Positions 1 through 9,205 of a stretch of DNA of 64,000 nucleotides are shown one piece after another. Below the pieces are notes generated by a model, which saw only the letters and a list, made by a program, of their open reading frames with translations, did not search any database and had not been told where the DNA came from. The position numbers and the translations under genes were made by a program. Position 1 is the first letter of the stretch, and each line of letters opens with the position of its first letter. Origin of the DNA: CBDCAS01 sp965214015 (GTDB lineage: Bacteria > Pseudomonadota > Gammaproteobacteria > Coxiellales > Coxiellaceae); assembly GCA_965214015.1 (NCBI GenBank), contig CBDCAS010000022.1:186001-250000 (forward strand), read 5' to 3'.

Positions 1-1398
1 AGTGCGGGTACTTTATCAGGAGGGGAAGCACAACGCATTCGTTTAGCTAGTCAGGTAGGTTCAGGTCTTGTAGGTGTTATGTATGTTTTAGATGAGCCTT
101 CGATTGGCTTGCATCAGCGTGATAATGAACGATTATTAAAGACTTTATATCATTTACGTGATCTTGGTAATTCAGTCATTGTAGTTGAGCATGATGAAGA
201 AGCGATACGTCATGCGGACTATATTGTTGATATTGGTCCTGGTGCTGGTGTTCATGGAGGTGAAGTCGTTGCTAAGGGCCAGCCTCAGGCTATCTTAGAG
301 AATCCAAAGTCGCTAACAGGCAAGTACTTATCAGGAGCTGAGTCGATTGTGGTTCCTGAAAAACGCTTAGCAAACACATGCCGACAACAGCTGAGTATCA
401 AAGGAGCACGCTGTAATAATTTAAAAAATATTGATGTTAATATTCCTTTGGGGTTAATGACGTGTGTAACAGGCGTATCAGGCTCAGGTAAATCCAGTCT
501 TATTAATGATACATTGTATCCAGTAGCCGCTCATCAGTTAAATAGAGCAGCAGTACGTCAGGTAGGTCAACATCGTCGTATTGATGGTTTGGAATATTGC
601 GATAAAGTCATTGATATTAATCAAAATCCTATTGGGCGTACTCCCCGTTCTAATCCTGCTACTTATACAGGATTACTCACACCGATACGTGAGTTATTTG
701 CTGGCACACCAGAGGCTCGTTCCCGTGGTTATAAACCGGGGCGTTTTAGTTTTAATGTTTGTGGGGGGCGTTGTGAGGCTTGTGAAGGTGATGGAGTGAT
801 TAAGGTAGCGATGCACTTTTTAGCCGATATTTATGTCGCTTGCGATATTTGTAAGGGAAAACGTTACAATCGGGAAACTTTAGAAATTCAATACAAGAAT
901 AAAAATATTCATCAAGTGTTGAGCATGACTGTTGAAGCAGCACGACAATTTTTTGATGCTGTGCCTGTCATTGCACGTAAATTACAAACATTAATTGATG
1001 TTGGGTTGTCCTATATTACTTTGGGACAAAGTGCAACGACTCTCTCAGGAGGGGAAGCACAACGTATTAAGTTATCAAAAGAATTATCGCGTCGTGGTAG
1101 TGGAAAAACCCTGTATATTTTAGATGAGCCAACCACAGGCTTGCATTTTCACGATATAAAACAATTACTCGCAGTACTCGTTCGTTTACGGGACCAAGGG
1201 AACACTATTATTGTGATTGAGCATAATATGGATGTCATTAAAGTATCTGATTGGATTATTGATTTAGGCCCTGAAGGAGGAGAGGGAGGGGGCACTGTTA
1301 TTGCAACAGGAACCCCAGAACATTTAGCGCAACATAAATCATCTCACACAGGTCATTTTTTAAAGCAGTATTTAACAAGTCAGATTCATTATGAGTAA
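1..1398 (+). CDS. uvrA: UvrA, excinuclease ABC subunit A (3' part; 5' end outside window)
   Basis: ATPase that finds DNA lesions and loads UvrB in nucleotide excision repair. The reading frame is open from base 1, so the gene is cut by the window edge; 465 residues remain of about 940. The fragment opens in the first ABC signature (LSGGEAQRIRLA), followed by Walker B (YVLDEPSIGLH). The second ATPase follows: Walker A GVSGSGKSS near fragment residue 158, the zinc-binding cysteines (CGGRCEACEGDG, then CDICKGKRY), signature LSGGEAQRIKLS and Walker B YILDEPTTGLH. All motifs are intact, so the gene looks functional. Its promoter and any LexA box lie outside the window. Confidence 0.98.
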   Translation, partial: SAGTLSGGEAQRIRLASQVGSGLVGVMYVLDEPSIGLHQRDNERLLKTLYHLRDLGNSVIVVEHDEEAIRHADYIVDIGPGAGVHGGEVVAKGQPQAILENPKSLTGKYLSGAESIVVPEKRLANTCRQQLSIKGARCNNLKNIDVNIPLGLMTCVTGVSGSGKSSLINDTLYPVAAHQLNRAAVRQVGQHRRIDGLEYCDKVIDINQNPIGRTPRSNPATYTGLLTPIRELFAGTPEARSRGYKPGRFSFNVCGGRCEACEGDGVIKVAMHFLADIYVACDICKGKRYNRETLEIQYKNKNIHQVLSMTVEAARQFFDAVPVIARKLQTLIDVGLSYITLGQSATTLSGGEAQRIKLSKELSRRGSGKTLYILDEPTTGLHFHDIKQLLAVLVRLRDQGNTIIVIEHNMDVIKVSDWIIDLGPEGGEGGGTVIATGTPEHLAQHKSSHTGHFLKQYLTSQIHYE

Positions 1399-1479
1399 GT
1401 ATTTTAGTTAATAAATTGATTTGAAAAAAATAGCAAGAAAGTGTATGTTTGTGCTGGAAAGTAAAATAGGATCTCATAC

Positions 1480-1707
1480 ATGGACAAAAGTAATAAAAAG
1501 TTAAAAACCTATTGGTTTAGTCTATCCCTTTTATTGATCGTGACTTTTTTGCTCAGTGCTTGCCAAAGTTCTGAGTGTCTTAGGACAAAAAATCGTATTA
1601 CGCAGTTAAAGAGTAAAGTAAAAAGTAAAGAGATTAGTGATTTTGAACGTACTTTGGATCGAAAAGAACTCGCTAGACTTAGACTTTATTTAAGAAACCG
1701 ATGTTGA
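1480..1707 (+). CDS. Small predicted lipoprotein, unknown function
   Basis: A 75-residue protein with a basic N-terminus, a hydrophobic segment (residues about 12-27) and a lipobox LLSAC, so the cysteine near residue 28 would be lipidated after signal peptidase II cleavage. The mature part is short, highly charged and rich in Lys/Arg, ending in a cysteine, with no domain I recognise. It lies 16 bases before a DUF1353 gene and is probably co-transcribed with it. Small lipoproteins beside DUF1353 genes can be phage lysis-type accessories, but nothing here proves that. The lipoprotein call is seen in the sequence; the function is unknown. Confidence 0.65.
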   Translation: MDKSNKKLKTYWFSLSLLLIVTFLLSACQSSECLRTKNRITQLKSKVKSKEISDFERTLDRKELARLRLYLRNRC

Positions 1708-1723
1708 TGGAGCAAAATGAGCT

Positions 1724-2332
1724 ATGAGTCAGAGTATTATTGTTGAACGTGCGGTATTGTTACACCCCGGGTCGTACTTAGCGGTCTCTAATCTTGCAGG
1801 TAATGATAGGGTAGCTATTCTAGGCTATATGTTTTTTGCTGTAGGTGTTGAGTATCGATTGAACTCTAGTAGTGAGACAAAATTTGACTTAATTCAGCCT
1901 AATGAAGGAGTATTATTTGTTAGTGATGGTGCTACAGTGCCTAATTTATTACGCTCTTTTATTAGTCCGATTGCGATTTTTAATGCCGCATTAGCTCATG
2001 ATTATCTTTATTCAAATTATTCTTACGATCGGCAAATAGGTATTAATCGTACTAGTTTTGAGAAAAATTCAGGTGTTATTTGGAATAATGAAATGCGGCG
2101 ACACTATGCAGATGAGATTTTTAATCAACTGCTATTAACCAATTCAAATATTGCACCTATGCAAAGAGTCGCTGCAGTGAAAGCAGTAAAAGCATTTGGT
2201 GAAACAGCATTTAGAAGTAAAGGAAGCACTGAGTGGGCAAAACAAGTAGTGAATGATTATGTGGTAAAATTAAAATATTCAATTCCTAGGGCTCCTGCTA
2301 GTTTGTATCAGCGATTTAAAAGTAAGCTATAA
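1724..2332 (+). CDS. DUF1353 family protein
   Basis: A 202-residue protein. The centre carries the DUF1353-type signature: a VPNLLRSFISP segment (about residues 73-83) followed by ALAHDYLYSN, with a conserved His-Asp pair. DUF1353 members are common in phages and prophages and are uncharacterised; the His-Asp pair has led to suggestions of a hydrolase, which is not established. Here the domain has an extra N-terminal part and a C-terminal helical tail of about 70 residues. No signal peptide is visible. The start is the first ATG after a GGAG 11 bases upstream. With the lipoprotein before it, it may be a phage-derived remnant now living alone; no other phage genes flank it. Confidence 0.6.
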   Translation: MSQSIIVERAVLLHPGSYLAVSNLAGNDRVAILGYMFFAVGVEYRLNSSSETKFDLIQPNEGVLFVSDGATVPNLLRSFISPIAIFNAALAHDYLYSNYSYDRQIGINRTSFEKNSGVIWNNEMRRHYADEIFNQLLLTNSNIAPMQRVAAVKAVKAFGETAFRSKGSTEWAKQVVNDYVVKLKYSIPRAPASLYQRFKSKL

Positions 2333-2671
2333 AATTTTAAGATATTTCTGATGCACTATTTAGTTTTTCCGATAAATATCGTTAGATTTTTATAATGAGA
2401 GCTATAAAGTTACACTTTTTTAACGTACCTCCTCCGTTTGCGGAGAAATTTTTGGCTTCAAATTAATAGAGGTTATATATTGTAATGAAATGAAGGTTCA
2501 AGGTAATAGAAAAAAAATGAAGGATTACACAATTATGCCTCGTGGCATTTATGATGTTAATATTGTCTCTCGAAATTTACAACCCTATTTTGGTGTAAAG
2601 CGTCAATTATAATGCTATAGTTTTTGGCATAAGTTATAAATTCTAAATAATAGTTCAAAAGGAGTTTAACG
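2333..2671. other. Intergenic region with one doubtful 40-codon ORF
   Basis: 339 AT-rich bases without a clear gene. A plus-strand ORF of 40 codons runs from ATG at 2490 to TAA at 2612 and ends in the residues NLQPYFGVKRQL; I recognise no family and it has no good ribosome binding site, so it may be decayed coding sequence. The last bases hold the strong AAAGGAG ribosome binding site (about 2657-2664) of the following lipase gene. Confidence 0.4.
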
Positions 2672-3673
2672 TTGAGAAAGATTTTAATTTTACTACTTAG
2701 TTTAATGTGCCTTAGTGTATATGGATATTCTGATATTTGGGTGTTTGGTGATAGCTTAAGTGATGTAGGCTATCAAGACGATAATCCAAAGTTGAATGCA
2801 ATTAGACAATATCCTATTTTTACATCTCCATGGAATGTTGATGGCGGTCCTAGAAGAGCTGGACAGGTTTGGGTGTCTTATTTAGTGAAGAATTTGTATA
2901 AATCGAATTTATTGCCTAGCGGAACAATATTACCCAATAATATTAATCCTCCAGCAGGTAATACTTATGTGTCTGGCTATTTAAAAGGTCATGATTATGC
3001 AGCAGGTGGTGCAACAACCACAGGTACAGGGATAGGAGCAACTGGATATGCTCCACCTTCATTAGCCCTACAAATAAGCAATTATGAATCTCAACATACT
3101 GTTGACCCCAATGCACTTTATATTTTATGGAGTGGTCCTAACGATATTTTCAAAGGGCTTGCTGCAGGTCAAAAACAACAACAATTGATTACAACAGCCA
3201 TTACAGCAGCTAATAATATTGCAGATAATGTGGCCAACTTAAAAAGCCAAGGTGCAAAACACATCTTATTGATTAACATGCCTAACTTGGGACAGATTCC
3301 GTGGTCACAATTGCAATCTGACTCTATTCCGGGCTTGCCAGCATTAATGACAGCAGTTAGTGAAGCATTTAATGAAGAGTTAGAGAGTAGAGCAAAAGTA
3401 TTATCAGTTAAAGTTTACGATGCTAAATCTTTACTTAATACTATGATACAAAAAAAACAAATATCATTTGGTCCAATAAAATTTGTGTTTAGTAATGTAA
3501 CGCTGCCAAACTGTAATTATACTGGCAGCATAACAACAATTAGTGCGTTATCGTGTATTCCACCAGACTATAATGTTGGTTATTTATTTGAAGATGGTGT
3601 ACATCCAACTGACCTTGGTCATGGAGCAATTAGCCTAGGAATATACCACTTTCTTTTAGCATTAAGTATATAA
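2672..3673 (+). CDS. Secreted GDSL-family lipase/acylhydrolase
   Basis: A 333-residue SGNH/GDSL hydrolase that would hydrolyse ester bonds of lipids or lysophospholipids outside the cytoplasm. The first 18 residues form a signal peptide (MRKILILLL... to VYG). Block I is FGDSLSD with the nucleophile Ser28; block III is SGPNDIF (about 154-157); block V is DGVHPTDLGH, giving the Asp and His of the catalytic triad (about 308-311). This architecture matches the secreted lysophospholipase A/acyltransferase group of Legionella (PlaA/PlaC-like), which remodels host membranes; that comparison is from memory of motifs. The start is TTG at 2672, chosen because it follows an AAAGGAG and opens directly into the signal peptide. 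Confidence 0.88.
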   Translation: MRKILILLLSLMCLSVYGYSDIWVFGDSLSDVGYQDDNPKLNAIRQYPIFTSPWNVDGGPRRAGQVWVSYLVKNLYKSNLLPSGTILPNNINPPAGNTYVSGYLKGHDYAAGGATTTGTGIGATGYAPPSLALQISNYESQHTVDPNALYILWSGPNDIFKGLAAGQKQQQLITTAITAANNIADNVANLKSQGAKHILLINMPNLGQIPWSQLQSDSIPGLPALMTAVSEAFNEELESRAKVLSVKVYDAKSLLNTMIQKKQISFGPIKFVFSNVTLPNCNYTGSITTISALSCIPPDYNVGYLFEDGVHPTDLGHGAISLGIYHFLLALSI

Positions 3674-4150
3674 GTCGTAGGTGAGAAGTGTAAAATCCTT
3701 CGCTTTAGAAGAGGTCTTTAGTGTGATATTGAACTATGTCGGTGAGTCGCTATGCTCGATAAAGACTTTGTCTGTCCGTGGACACAATCGACTCACAAAC
3801 GCGACGGCGCTCTTAAGGTCGCGGCGGTTCTTGTCTCCGGTTGCTTCGCCCCGTTTCTTAAATGACTGACGCCGCTGTATAGATTTTTGTGTTCGTGCAG
3901 GGGCACTCGACAAAAATCCGGCAGGCGGGGGGCCCCCCTCGCGGACAGACTACTCGCTTTGCGCTTGCGGCGCTTCATGGCTCACAGCGAGGGCGGGGCT
4001 GTTTTAGCTTCTACCTGAAAAGTAAATGCAAAGTTTCTTTTTGAAAAAATATACAACAATGTACATTAATACTGCAAAAATAATTTCATATTAAAAATGA
4101 GATAATGCTGTGTTATAAGTGTAAAATATAAATAATTAGAATTTAGATTA
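3674..4150. other. Intergenic GC-rich element with inverted repeats, unidentified
   Basis: 477 bases without a credible gene. Bases 3781-4000 are about 62% G+C by hand count, far above the AT-rich surroundings. It contains a perfect 12-base palindrome of six G then six C at 3927-3938, a 9-base inverted repeat (GTCTGTCCG at 3770-3778, its complement at 3942-3950) and short hairpins. Near the ends, AGGTGAGAAG (3679) and CTTCTACCT (4008) are imperfectly complementary, which would suit a small element with degenerate terminal repeats. The bases after about 4020 are ordinary AT-rich upstream DNA of the next gene. Origin unknown; see findings. Confidence 0.5.
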
Positions 4151-5260
4151 ATGCAAATGAAATTATTAAGGCAGAATTGTTATGGCTTGTTTTTGTTCCT
4201 TTTTTTCTGGCCGGATGGACTTTTTGCGACCTCTGCAATGCAGGTATATCAAAACATTATCAAAATAGTTCAGCAAAATTCACCGTACGCTCACAAACTC
4301 GACTGGCCTAAAATCACTCAGGAAGGTTCTCGTTTTATTGGAGATAAGAAAGATTCTTGTGTAGCAATTTCAGCTGCTGCTCGATTTATTTTTCCTCGTT
4401 TACGATATTATGACCACCACTCTTTTATTACATTGAAAGGATTAGGTAAAGCACATTGCCCATTACCCCCTATACCCGAAAATCAAGCTATACAACAATG
4501 GCTTGCACAGCCAACAGCGATACGAAATAAAATAATTGAATATACGCGTCATTTTCATGGTAAGCACTTAGGGCGACTCAGTTATTTATATGTACCCGCT
4601 GGTTTTGCTTGGAAGCAAACAGACATTAATCGCCGTACTAGCGAAGGTAGAGATGCATGGGCGCGATCTAAACCCAATACAGTTTGTGGGTTTATTTTAG
4701 ATTTTCGTTTTAATACAGGGGGTAATAATGTACCTATGTTGTTAGCTTTAGCAGGTTTGTTGCCTACAAAAACGACTCTGTTTAGTCTAGGAAAAATAAT
4801 GCCAATTCGCTTAACAATCGACCGTAATCAACTTGAGCAATTTCTTCCAACAATGGGTCATACAGGCAAGTGGCAGCTATATGGTCAATTTGAAGGTAGG
4901 CAACCGTATCCTATTGTCTCCAAACCAGTGGCTATTTTAATTAATTCACTGACAGGAAGTTCAGGAGCCATCAGTGCTTTAGCAATGAAAGTGGTGCAAC
5001 CCAATAAGACCTTTGGTCAACCGACTAGCGCATCCACTTCAATCACAGAAAGTATTCCACTGGCAGATGCAAAGGATAATTACGTTAATATTATGGTTCT
5101 TAGAATTTATGATGGCCACAATAGAGAAGTTCCTTTAGTATTGCCGGTTGATGTGCCTGTTCAAAGTAGTTTTGCGTCATTATTTAATTTAGGTACCGAT
5201 AAAGTGATGCAAAAAGCAGTAAATTGGTTGTATTCACTGCCTCAATGTCGAAATAAATGA
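4151..5260 (+). CDS. S41-family (C-terminal-processing-type) serine protease, exported
   Basis: A 369-residue protein with a hydrophobic N-terminal export signal (about residues 10-26). The second half resembles the S41 peptidase core: LDFRFNTGGNN corresponds to the family's D-x-R-x-N-x-GG substrate loop (near residue 186), and VAILINSLTGSSGAISALAMK (about 258-278) corresponds to the strand and turn carrying the nucleophilic Ser, with a Lys at a plausible spacing. No PDZ domain is apparent, so this is nearer the stand-alone S41 hydrolases than to Prc/CtpA. Where it acts (periplasm or secreted) and on what is unknown. It stands alone between the GC-rich element and convergent def. A second ATG at 4157 is an alternative start. 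Confidence 0.7.
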   Translation: MQMKLLRQNCYGLFLFLFFWPDGLFATSAMQVYQNIIKIVQQNSPYAHKLDWPKITQEGSRFIGDKKDSCVAISAAARFIFPRLRYYDHHSFITLKGLGKAHCPLPPIPENQAIQQWLAQPTAIRNKIIEYTRHFHGKHLGRLSYLYVPAGFAWKQTDINRRTSEGRDAWARSKPNTVCGFILDFRFNTGGNNVPMLLALAGLLPTKTTLFSLGKIMPIRLTIDRNQLEQFLPTMGHTGKWQLYGQFEGRQPYPIVSKPVAILINSLTGSSGAISALAMKVVQPNKTFGQPTSASTSITESIPLADAKDNYVNIMVLRIYDGHNREVPLVLPVDVPVQSSFASLFNLGTDKVMQKAVNWLYSLPQCRNK

Positions 5261-5276
5261 GTGAGTTAGATTATTT

Positions 5277-5792
5277 TTAGTCCTTATTAATTTCCTCTTC
5301 AAAACCAAATTTCTGAAAATTAGTTATTTTTTGTGGAAACAGAATGCCATGAATATGATCATATTCATGTTGAATAACACGTGCATGAAATCCTTCTGCC
5401 TTACGTTTAATAAGCCTACCTTCCGGTGTATAGCCTGTATATTCGATAGCAACAGGTCTGGAAATGAAACCACGTAACCCTGGTACACTAAGACAGCCCT
5501 CCCAATAGCCTTCTTTTTTATCCGTTAAGATCACTAGTTTAGGATTAATGAGTATAGTTTCTGGAATGGGTGCTTCATTGGGATATCGTGAATTATGTTT
5601 AAAACCAAACATAATAATTTGCAAGAGGTAACCGATTTGGGGGGCTGCTATTCCAACTCCATTGTAGTGTTGCATGGTGTCTTTTAAATCTTGGATTATG
5701 GCATGTAGTTTGGGGGTATTAAAATGATGAATAGGTTTTGATTTTTTAAATAATTTTGGATTGCCCATTTTAATAATAGTTTTAATCGTCAT
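5277..5792 (-). CDS. def: Peptide deformylase
   Basis: Removes the formyl group from the N-terminal methionine of nascent proteins at the ribosome exit. All three motifs are present: GVGIAAPQIG (residues 45-54), EGCLSVPG with metal ligand Cys100, and QHEYDH with ligands His142 and His146 and catalytic Glu143. Length 171 matches the family. It is the downstream gene of a two-gene minus-strand unit with murB, 16 bases apart. It is not beside fmt, the usual partner, so a second deformylase may exist elsewhere and this one may be an accessory paralogue; the motifs indicate an active enzyme in any case. Confidence 0.93.
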   Translation of the reverse strand: MTIKTIIKMGNPKLFKKSKPIHHFNTPKLHAIIQDLKDTMQHYNGVGIAAPQIGYLLQIIMFGFKHNSRYPNEAPIPETILINPKLVILTDKKEGYWEGCLSVPGLRGFISRPVAIEYTGYTPEGRLIKRKAEGFHARVIQHEYDHIHGILFPQKITNFQKFGFEEEINKD

Positions 5793-5808
5793 AGTAATCG
5801 TCCTTTAT

Positions 5809-6822
5809 TTATATAATATTAACTTCAGGTGTTAGAGTAATATTAAATACTTCTTTAACAGAAGACTGAATCGCTTCAGCCAGTATTTTAATCTCAGAAC
5901 CATTAGCTTGATTATGATTAATAAGAACCAATGCATGATGTTTATGCACACCTGCATTGCCCATTGTTTTCCCCTTCCAGCCGCATTGTTCAATCAGCCA
6001 GGCAGCAGGAATTTTAATTTGATGCGCATTGATGGAGTGATAGGGTATTTTAGGGTGTTTATTTTGTAAGATTTTAAGGGTTTTTTGAGTAATAATAGGA
6101 TTTTTAAAAAAACTACCTGCGTTGGGTGTTCTCTTAGGATCTGGTAGAGTTGCTTTGCGAATGTGAATCACTGCCTGACTGATCGATTGAATAGAAGGCG
6201 AAACTCCCATTCTTTTTAAAGTGTTACTGATGGCACCATAGCCTATATTGAGGTTTGGCTTTTTATTTAATTTTAGAGTCACACTAGTGATTAGATATTG
6301 GTTTTTATATTGATTTTTAAAAATACTGTTGCGATAACTAAACTGGCAGTCGTGATGATTAAATATTTTTAATGCGCCTGTAGTTAATTGAATCGCTTCT
6401 AATGATTCAAACACAGAGCACAATTCAACACCATAAGCACCGATGTTTTGTATAGGCGCTGCACCGATGTTCCCTGGGATAAGTGATAAATTTTCAATGC
6501 CACCGTAGTGATGATTCACACAATAAAGAACGAGTTGATGCCAATTTTCTCCCGCAGCGATTTTCAGGTAGATATGATCTGCATTATCATCAAGTACAGT
6601 TAAACCTCTGAGTTCGTTATGAATCACAAGACCAGGATAGTCTTGTGTGAGTAAAATATTGCTGCCACCGCCTAGAATCAGTTTAGGTAAAGAGTGCCAT
6701 GGATCTTTATTCAGTATGTTTTGTAAATCTTGTACTTTTTTGAGTGCATAAAAATAGCGGGCCTTCACGCCAATGTTAAAGGTATTGTAGGGTTGTAGTG
6801 AAATATTTTGTTCAACGGTCAC
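5809..6822 (-). CDS. murB: UDP-N-acetylenolpyruvoylglucosamine reductase
   Basis: FAD- and NADPH-dependent reductase giving UDP-N-acetylmuramate, the second committed step of cytoplasmic peptidoglycan precursor synthesis. It begins in the typical way (SLQPYNTFNIGVKARYF), has the FAD-binding LGGGSNILL segment, IPGNIGAAPIQNIGAYG, the region with catalytic Ser (NAGSFFKNP) and the C-terminal LTPEV with the catalytic Glu. At 337 residues with the Tyr-loop insertion it resembles the long E. coli-type (type I) MurB. Genes are def downstream in the same unit and hemE divergent upstream; the 62 bases between murB and hemE must hold promoters for both. Confidence 0.96.
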   Translation of the reverse strand: MTVEQNISLQPYNTFNIGVKARYFYALKKVQDLQNILNKDPWHSLPKLILGGGSNILLTQDYPGLVIHNELRGLTVLDDNADHIYLKIAAGENWHQLVLYCVNHHYGGIENLSLIPGNIGAAPIQNIGAYGVELCSVFESLEAIQLTTGALKIFNHHDCQFSYRNSIFKNQYKNQYLITSVTLKLNKKPNLNIGYGAISNTLKRMGVSPSIQSISQAVIHIRKATLPDPKRTPNAGSFFKNPIITQKTLKILQNKHPKIPYHSINAHQIKIPAAWLIEQCGWKGKTMGNAGVHKHHALVLINHNQANGSEIKILAEAIQSSVKEVFNITLTPEVNII

Positions 6823-6884
6823 ACACTGCCTCCTACTTCACTAATATGGTACAATGCCAGCCTTACATCAAGGGGTCTTGGGCT

Positions 6885-7961
6885 ATGTCGCCTAAAAATA
6901 ATCGCATTATACGTGCCTTACAACGACAAACAGTGGATCGTCGACCTCTTTGGTTAATGCGTCAGGCAGGGCGTTACTTACCTGAATATCGCAAGCTGCG
7001 CCAACAGGTTACTGATTTTATGACATTTTGTAAAACGCCTGATTTGGCGTGTGAGGCAAGCTTACAGCCTTTGGCACGTTTTGACTTAGATGCAGCCATT
7101 GTCTTTAGTGATATTTTAACGCTGCCAGATGCTATGGGTATGGATTTAGCGTTTATTAAGGGTAGAGGGCCGGTTATTAATAACCCGATTCGTTCAGAAA
7201 AAGACATTCATCAATTAAAATCGATTCATGTGGACACTGATTTGGCCTATGTAATGAAAACTATTCATTTAATAGAACATGAGGTAGGCCACCAACTACC
7301 TATCATTGGTTTTGCAGGCAGCCCTTGGACTGTTGCGACTTATATGGTTGAAGGCCACAGTAATAAGCTCTTTCCAGTGATACGTCGTATGGTGTATCAG
7401 GCGCCGAATGTGATGCACCATTTATTACATCGACTTACTCAAGTAACCATAGAGTATTTAAATGCACAAATTGCAGCAGGTGCACGTGTGGTTATGTTAT
7501 TTGATACTTGGGGAAGCTTATTATCACACCAAGAATATCTAGAGTTTTCACTCGCCTATATGAAAGAGATTGCAGCACAGTTAACTCGTGAAATAGAGGG
7601 CGAACCTATCCCCGTTGTTTTTTTTACGAAGCATGCGTTGCCGTGGTTAGAGATGATTGCAGAGAGTGGTTGTGATGCTGTTGGCATTGATTCGACCATT
7701 GATATAGCAAAAGCCAAGCTTTGTGTGAATGATCGTGTTGCTTTACAAGGTAATTTAGATCCCTTTTTATTATTTGCAACACCATCTAAAATTCAACAAG
7801 CAGTGATTAATGTATTGGATAGTTTTGGTTGTGGTCCTGGCTTAGTGTTTAACCTTGGTCATGGTGTTGACCAACAAACTCCAATTGATCATGTTAATGT
7901 GATGATAGAAACTGTTCATCAACACAGTCAACAGGCTATTTGGCCAACTGCACAAACATAA
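6885..7961 (+). CDS. hemE: Uroporphyrinogen decarboxylase
   Basis: Cytoplasmic enzyme that decarboxylates uroporphyrinogen III to coproporphyrinogen III in heme synthesis. Near the N-terminus it has the family hallmark WLMRQAGRYLPEYR, with the arginines that bind substrate carboxylates, followed by FSDILTLPDAMGM carrying the catalytic Asp, and later GFAGSPWTVATYMVEG. I start it at the ATG at 6885 (MSPKNNRII...), behind AGGGG, rather than at an in-frame ATG 87 bases further upstream, because the family begins just before the R-x-x-R-A segment; this gives 358 residues, the usual size. It is translationally coupled to the following reductase (TAATG overlap). Confidence 0.96.
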   Translation: MSPKNNRIIRALQRQTVDRRPLWLMRQAGRYLPEYRKLRQQVTDFMTFCKTPDLACEASLQPLARFDLDAAIVFSDILTLPDAMGMDLAFIKGRGPVINNPIRSEKDIHQLKSIHVDTDLAYVMKTIHLIEHEVGHQLPIIGFAGSPWTVATYMVEGHSNKLFPVIRRMVYQAPNVMHHLLHRLTQVTIEYLNAQIAAGARVVMLFDTWGSLLSHQEYLEFSLAYMKEIAAQLTREIEGEPIPVVFFTKHALPWLEMIAESGCDAVGIDSTIDIAKAKLCVNDRVALQGNLDPFLLFATPSKIQQAVINVLDSFGCGPGLVFNLGHGVDQQTPIDHVNVMIETVHQHSQQAIWPTAQT

Positions 7962-9112
7962 TGTTGCCTATTGTAATTATTGGTAGTGGCCTTGCTGGTT
8001 ATTTGTTGGTAAAAGAATATCGTCAACAGGATAAGGAACGTCCTATTACATTAATCACTGAAACAGATGGTCGCTTTTATTCAAAACCTTTGTTATCAAC
8101 TGCATTTACACAAAAGAAAACGATTGATAAGTTGTCTGTGTGTGATGCTCACACTATGTCAAAGCAATGGTCCGTTGATATCATAACTCATGCAACTGTA
8201 GTTTCTATTGATGCTGAAAAAAAACAGATTTTTTATAAGAGAGAAAATCAAGCGCGAAGTATTATTTATAGTGATTTGGTATTAGCGTGTGGAGCCAGTA
8301 AAATTACACCGTCTTTAAAAGGGAATGGGGTGACTCATATTGCCTCAGTCAATAATATTGAGGATTATGAGTATTTCTGTGATTGGGTTGCTGATAAAAA
8401 TCACATTGGTATTTTAGGGGCTGGATTAGTAGGCTGTGAATTTGCCAATGATTTAATTAATAACGGTTATCAAGTTACAGTAATAGCTCCTGAAAAATAT
8501 CCCTTAGCTCGCTGGGTTCCTGAGCCAGTCGGTAGGGCGATGGTATCTGCTTTAGCAGAGAAAGGAGTTAAGTGGATTTTAGGTCAGTTTGCTCAAGTCG
8601 TAGATCAAGAAGCGACTCATTATAGGGTAATATTAGATAATGGAATAAAGATCAATGTAGATGGTGTTATGTCTGCTGTAGGTTTGCGTCCGGCTTTGGA
8701 CTTGGCAAAAACGGCTGGAATTAAAACTAATGAGGGTATTGTGGTTGATTTACAATTACGCACTAGTGATAGGCATATTTATGCTTTGGGTGATTGTGCT
8801 GAAGTGAATGGAGAGTGCCGACACTATGTCGCACCTTTATTGCAATGTGTTCGAATTTTAGCGCGTGTTCTATTAGGTCAGGCTGCTTATCTTAATTATC
8901 CTGTGATGCCAATTACTATTAAAACACCTGCCTGCCCTTTGGTGGTAGTCCTTCCTCCTAAAGGCAAAGAAGGTAGTTGGTTTTATCAAGGGGAGGGGAG
9001 CCATTTAAGTGCACTATTTAAAGATAATAATGGCCAATTACGCGGTTTTGCTCTAATGGGCGATAAGGTGCGAGAGAAGAAACAGCTCGTAGAGCAGATT
9101 GTATTGGACTAA
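7961..9112 (+). CDS. FAD-dependent NAD(P)/rubredoxin reductase-type oxidoreductase
   Basis: A 383-residue pyridine nucleotide-disulfide oxidoreductase-fold flavoprotein. Two Rossmann dinucleotide sites are visible: IIGSGLAGY at residues 5-13 for FAD and GILGAGLVGCEFA near 147 for NAD(P)H, plus the second FAD contact IYALGDCAEVNG near 265. There is no redox-active CxxC pair, so it belongs with the rubredoxin/ferredoxin reductases (AlkT/RubB, HcaD type), which pass electrons from NAD(P)H to a small iron protein. No rubredoxin gene is adjacent. The start is the ATG at 7961 overlapping the hemE stop; upstream in-frame codons lack the motif spacing. The exact electron partner is unknown. Confidence 0.85.
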   Translation: MLPIVIIGSGLAGYLLVKEYRQQDKERPITLITETDGRFYSKPLLSTAFTQKKTIDKLSVCDAHTMSKQWSVDIITHATVVSIDAEKKQIFYKRENQARSIIYSDLVLACGASKITPSLKGNGVTHIASVNNIEDYEYFCDWVADKNHIGILGAGLVGCEFANDLINNGYQVTVIAPEKYPLARWVPEPVGRAMVSALAEKGVKWILGQFAQVVDQEATHYRVILDNGIKINVDGVMSAVGLRPALDLAKTAGIKTNEGIVVDLQLRTSDRHIYALGDCAEVNGECRHYVAPLLQCVRILARVLLGQAAYLNYPVMPITIKTPACPLVVVLPPKGKEGSWFYQGEGSHLSALFKDNNGQLRGFALMGDKVREKKQLVEQIVLD

Positions 9113-9205
9113 TTAGTTTTTTCGTCCATTTGGAACTTTAAATAGTCGTTATATTAGTAGTCAGTTGTGAATCAATTGTGTATTATGAGATTCTGCCATT
9201 AAGAC

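Noticed and set aside
1480..2332. Complete prophage
   Set aside because: Only a lipoprotein and a DUF1353 gene; no structural, lysis or integrase genes.
3681..3978. Short ORFs on both strands in the GC-rich element
   Set aside because: Codon use and composition look random; no ribosome sites or family match.
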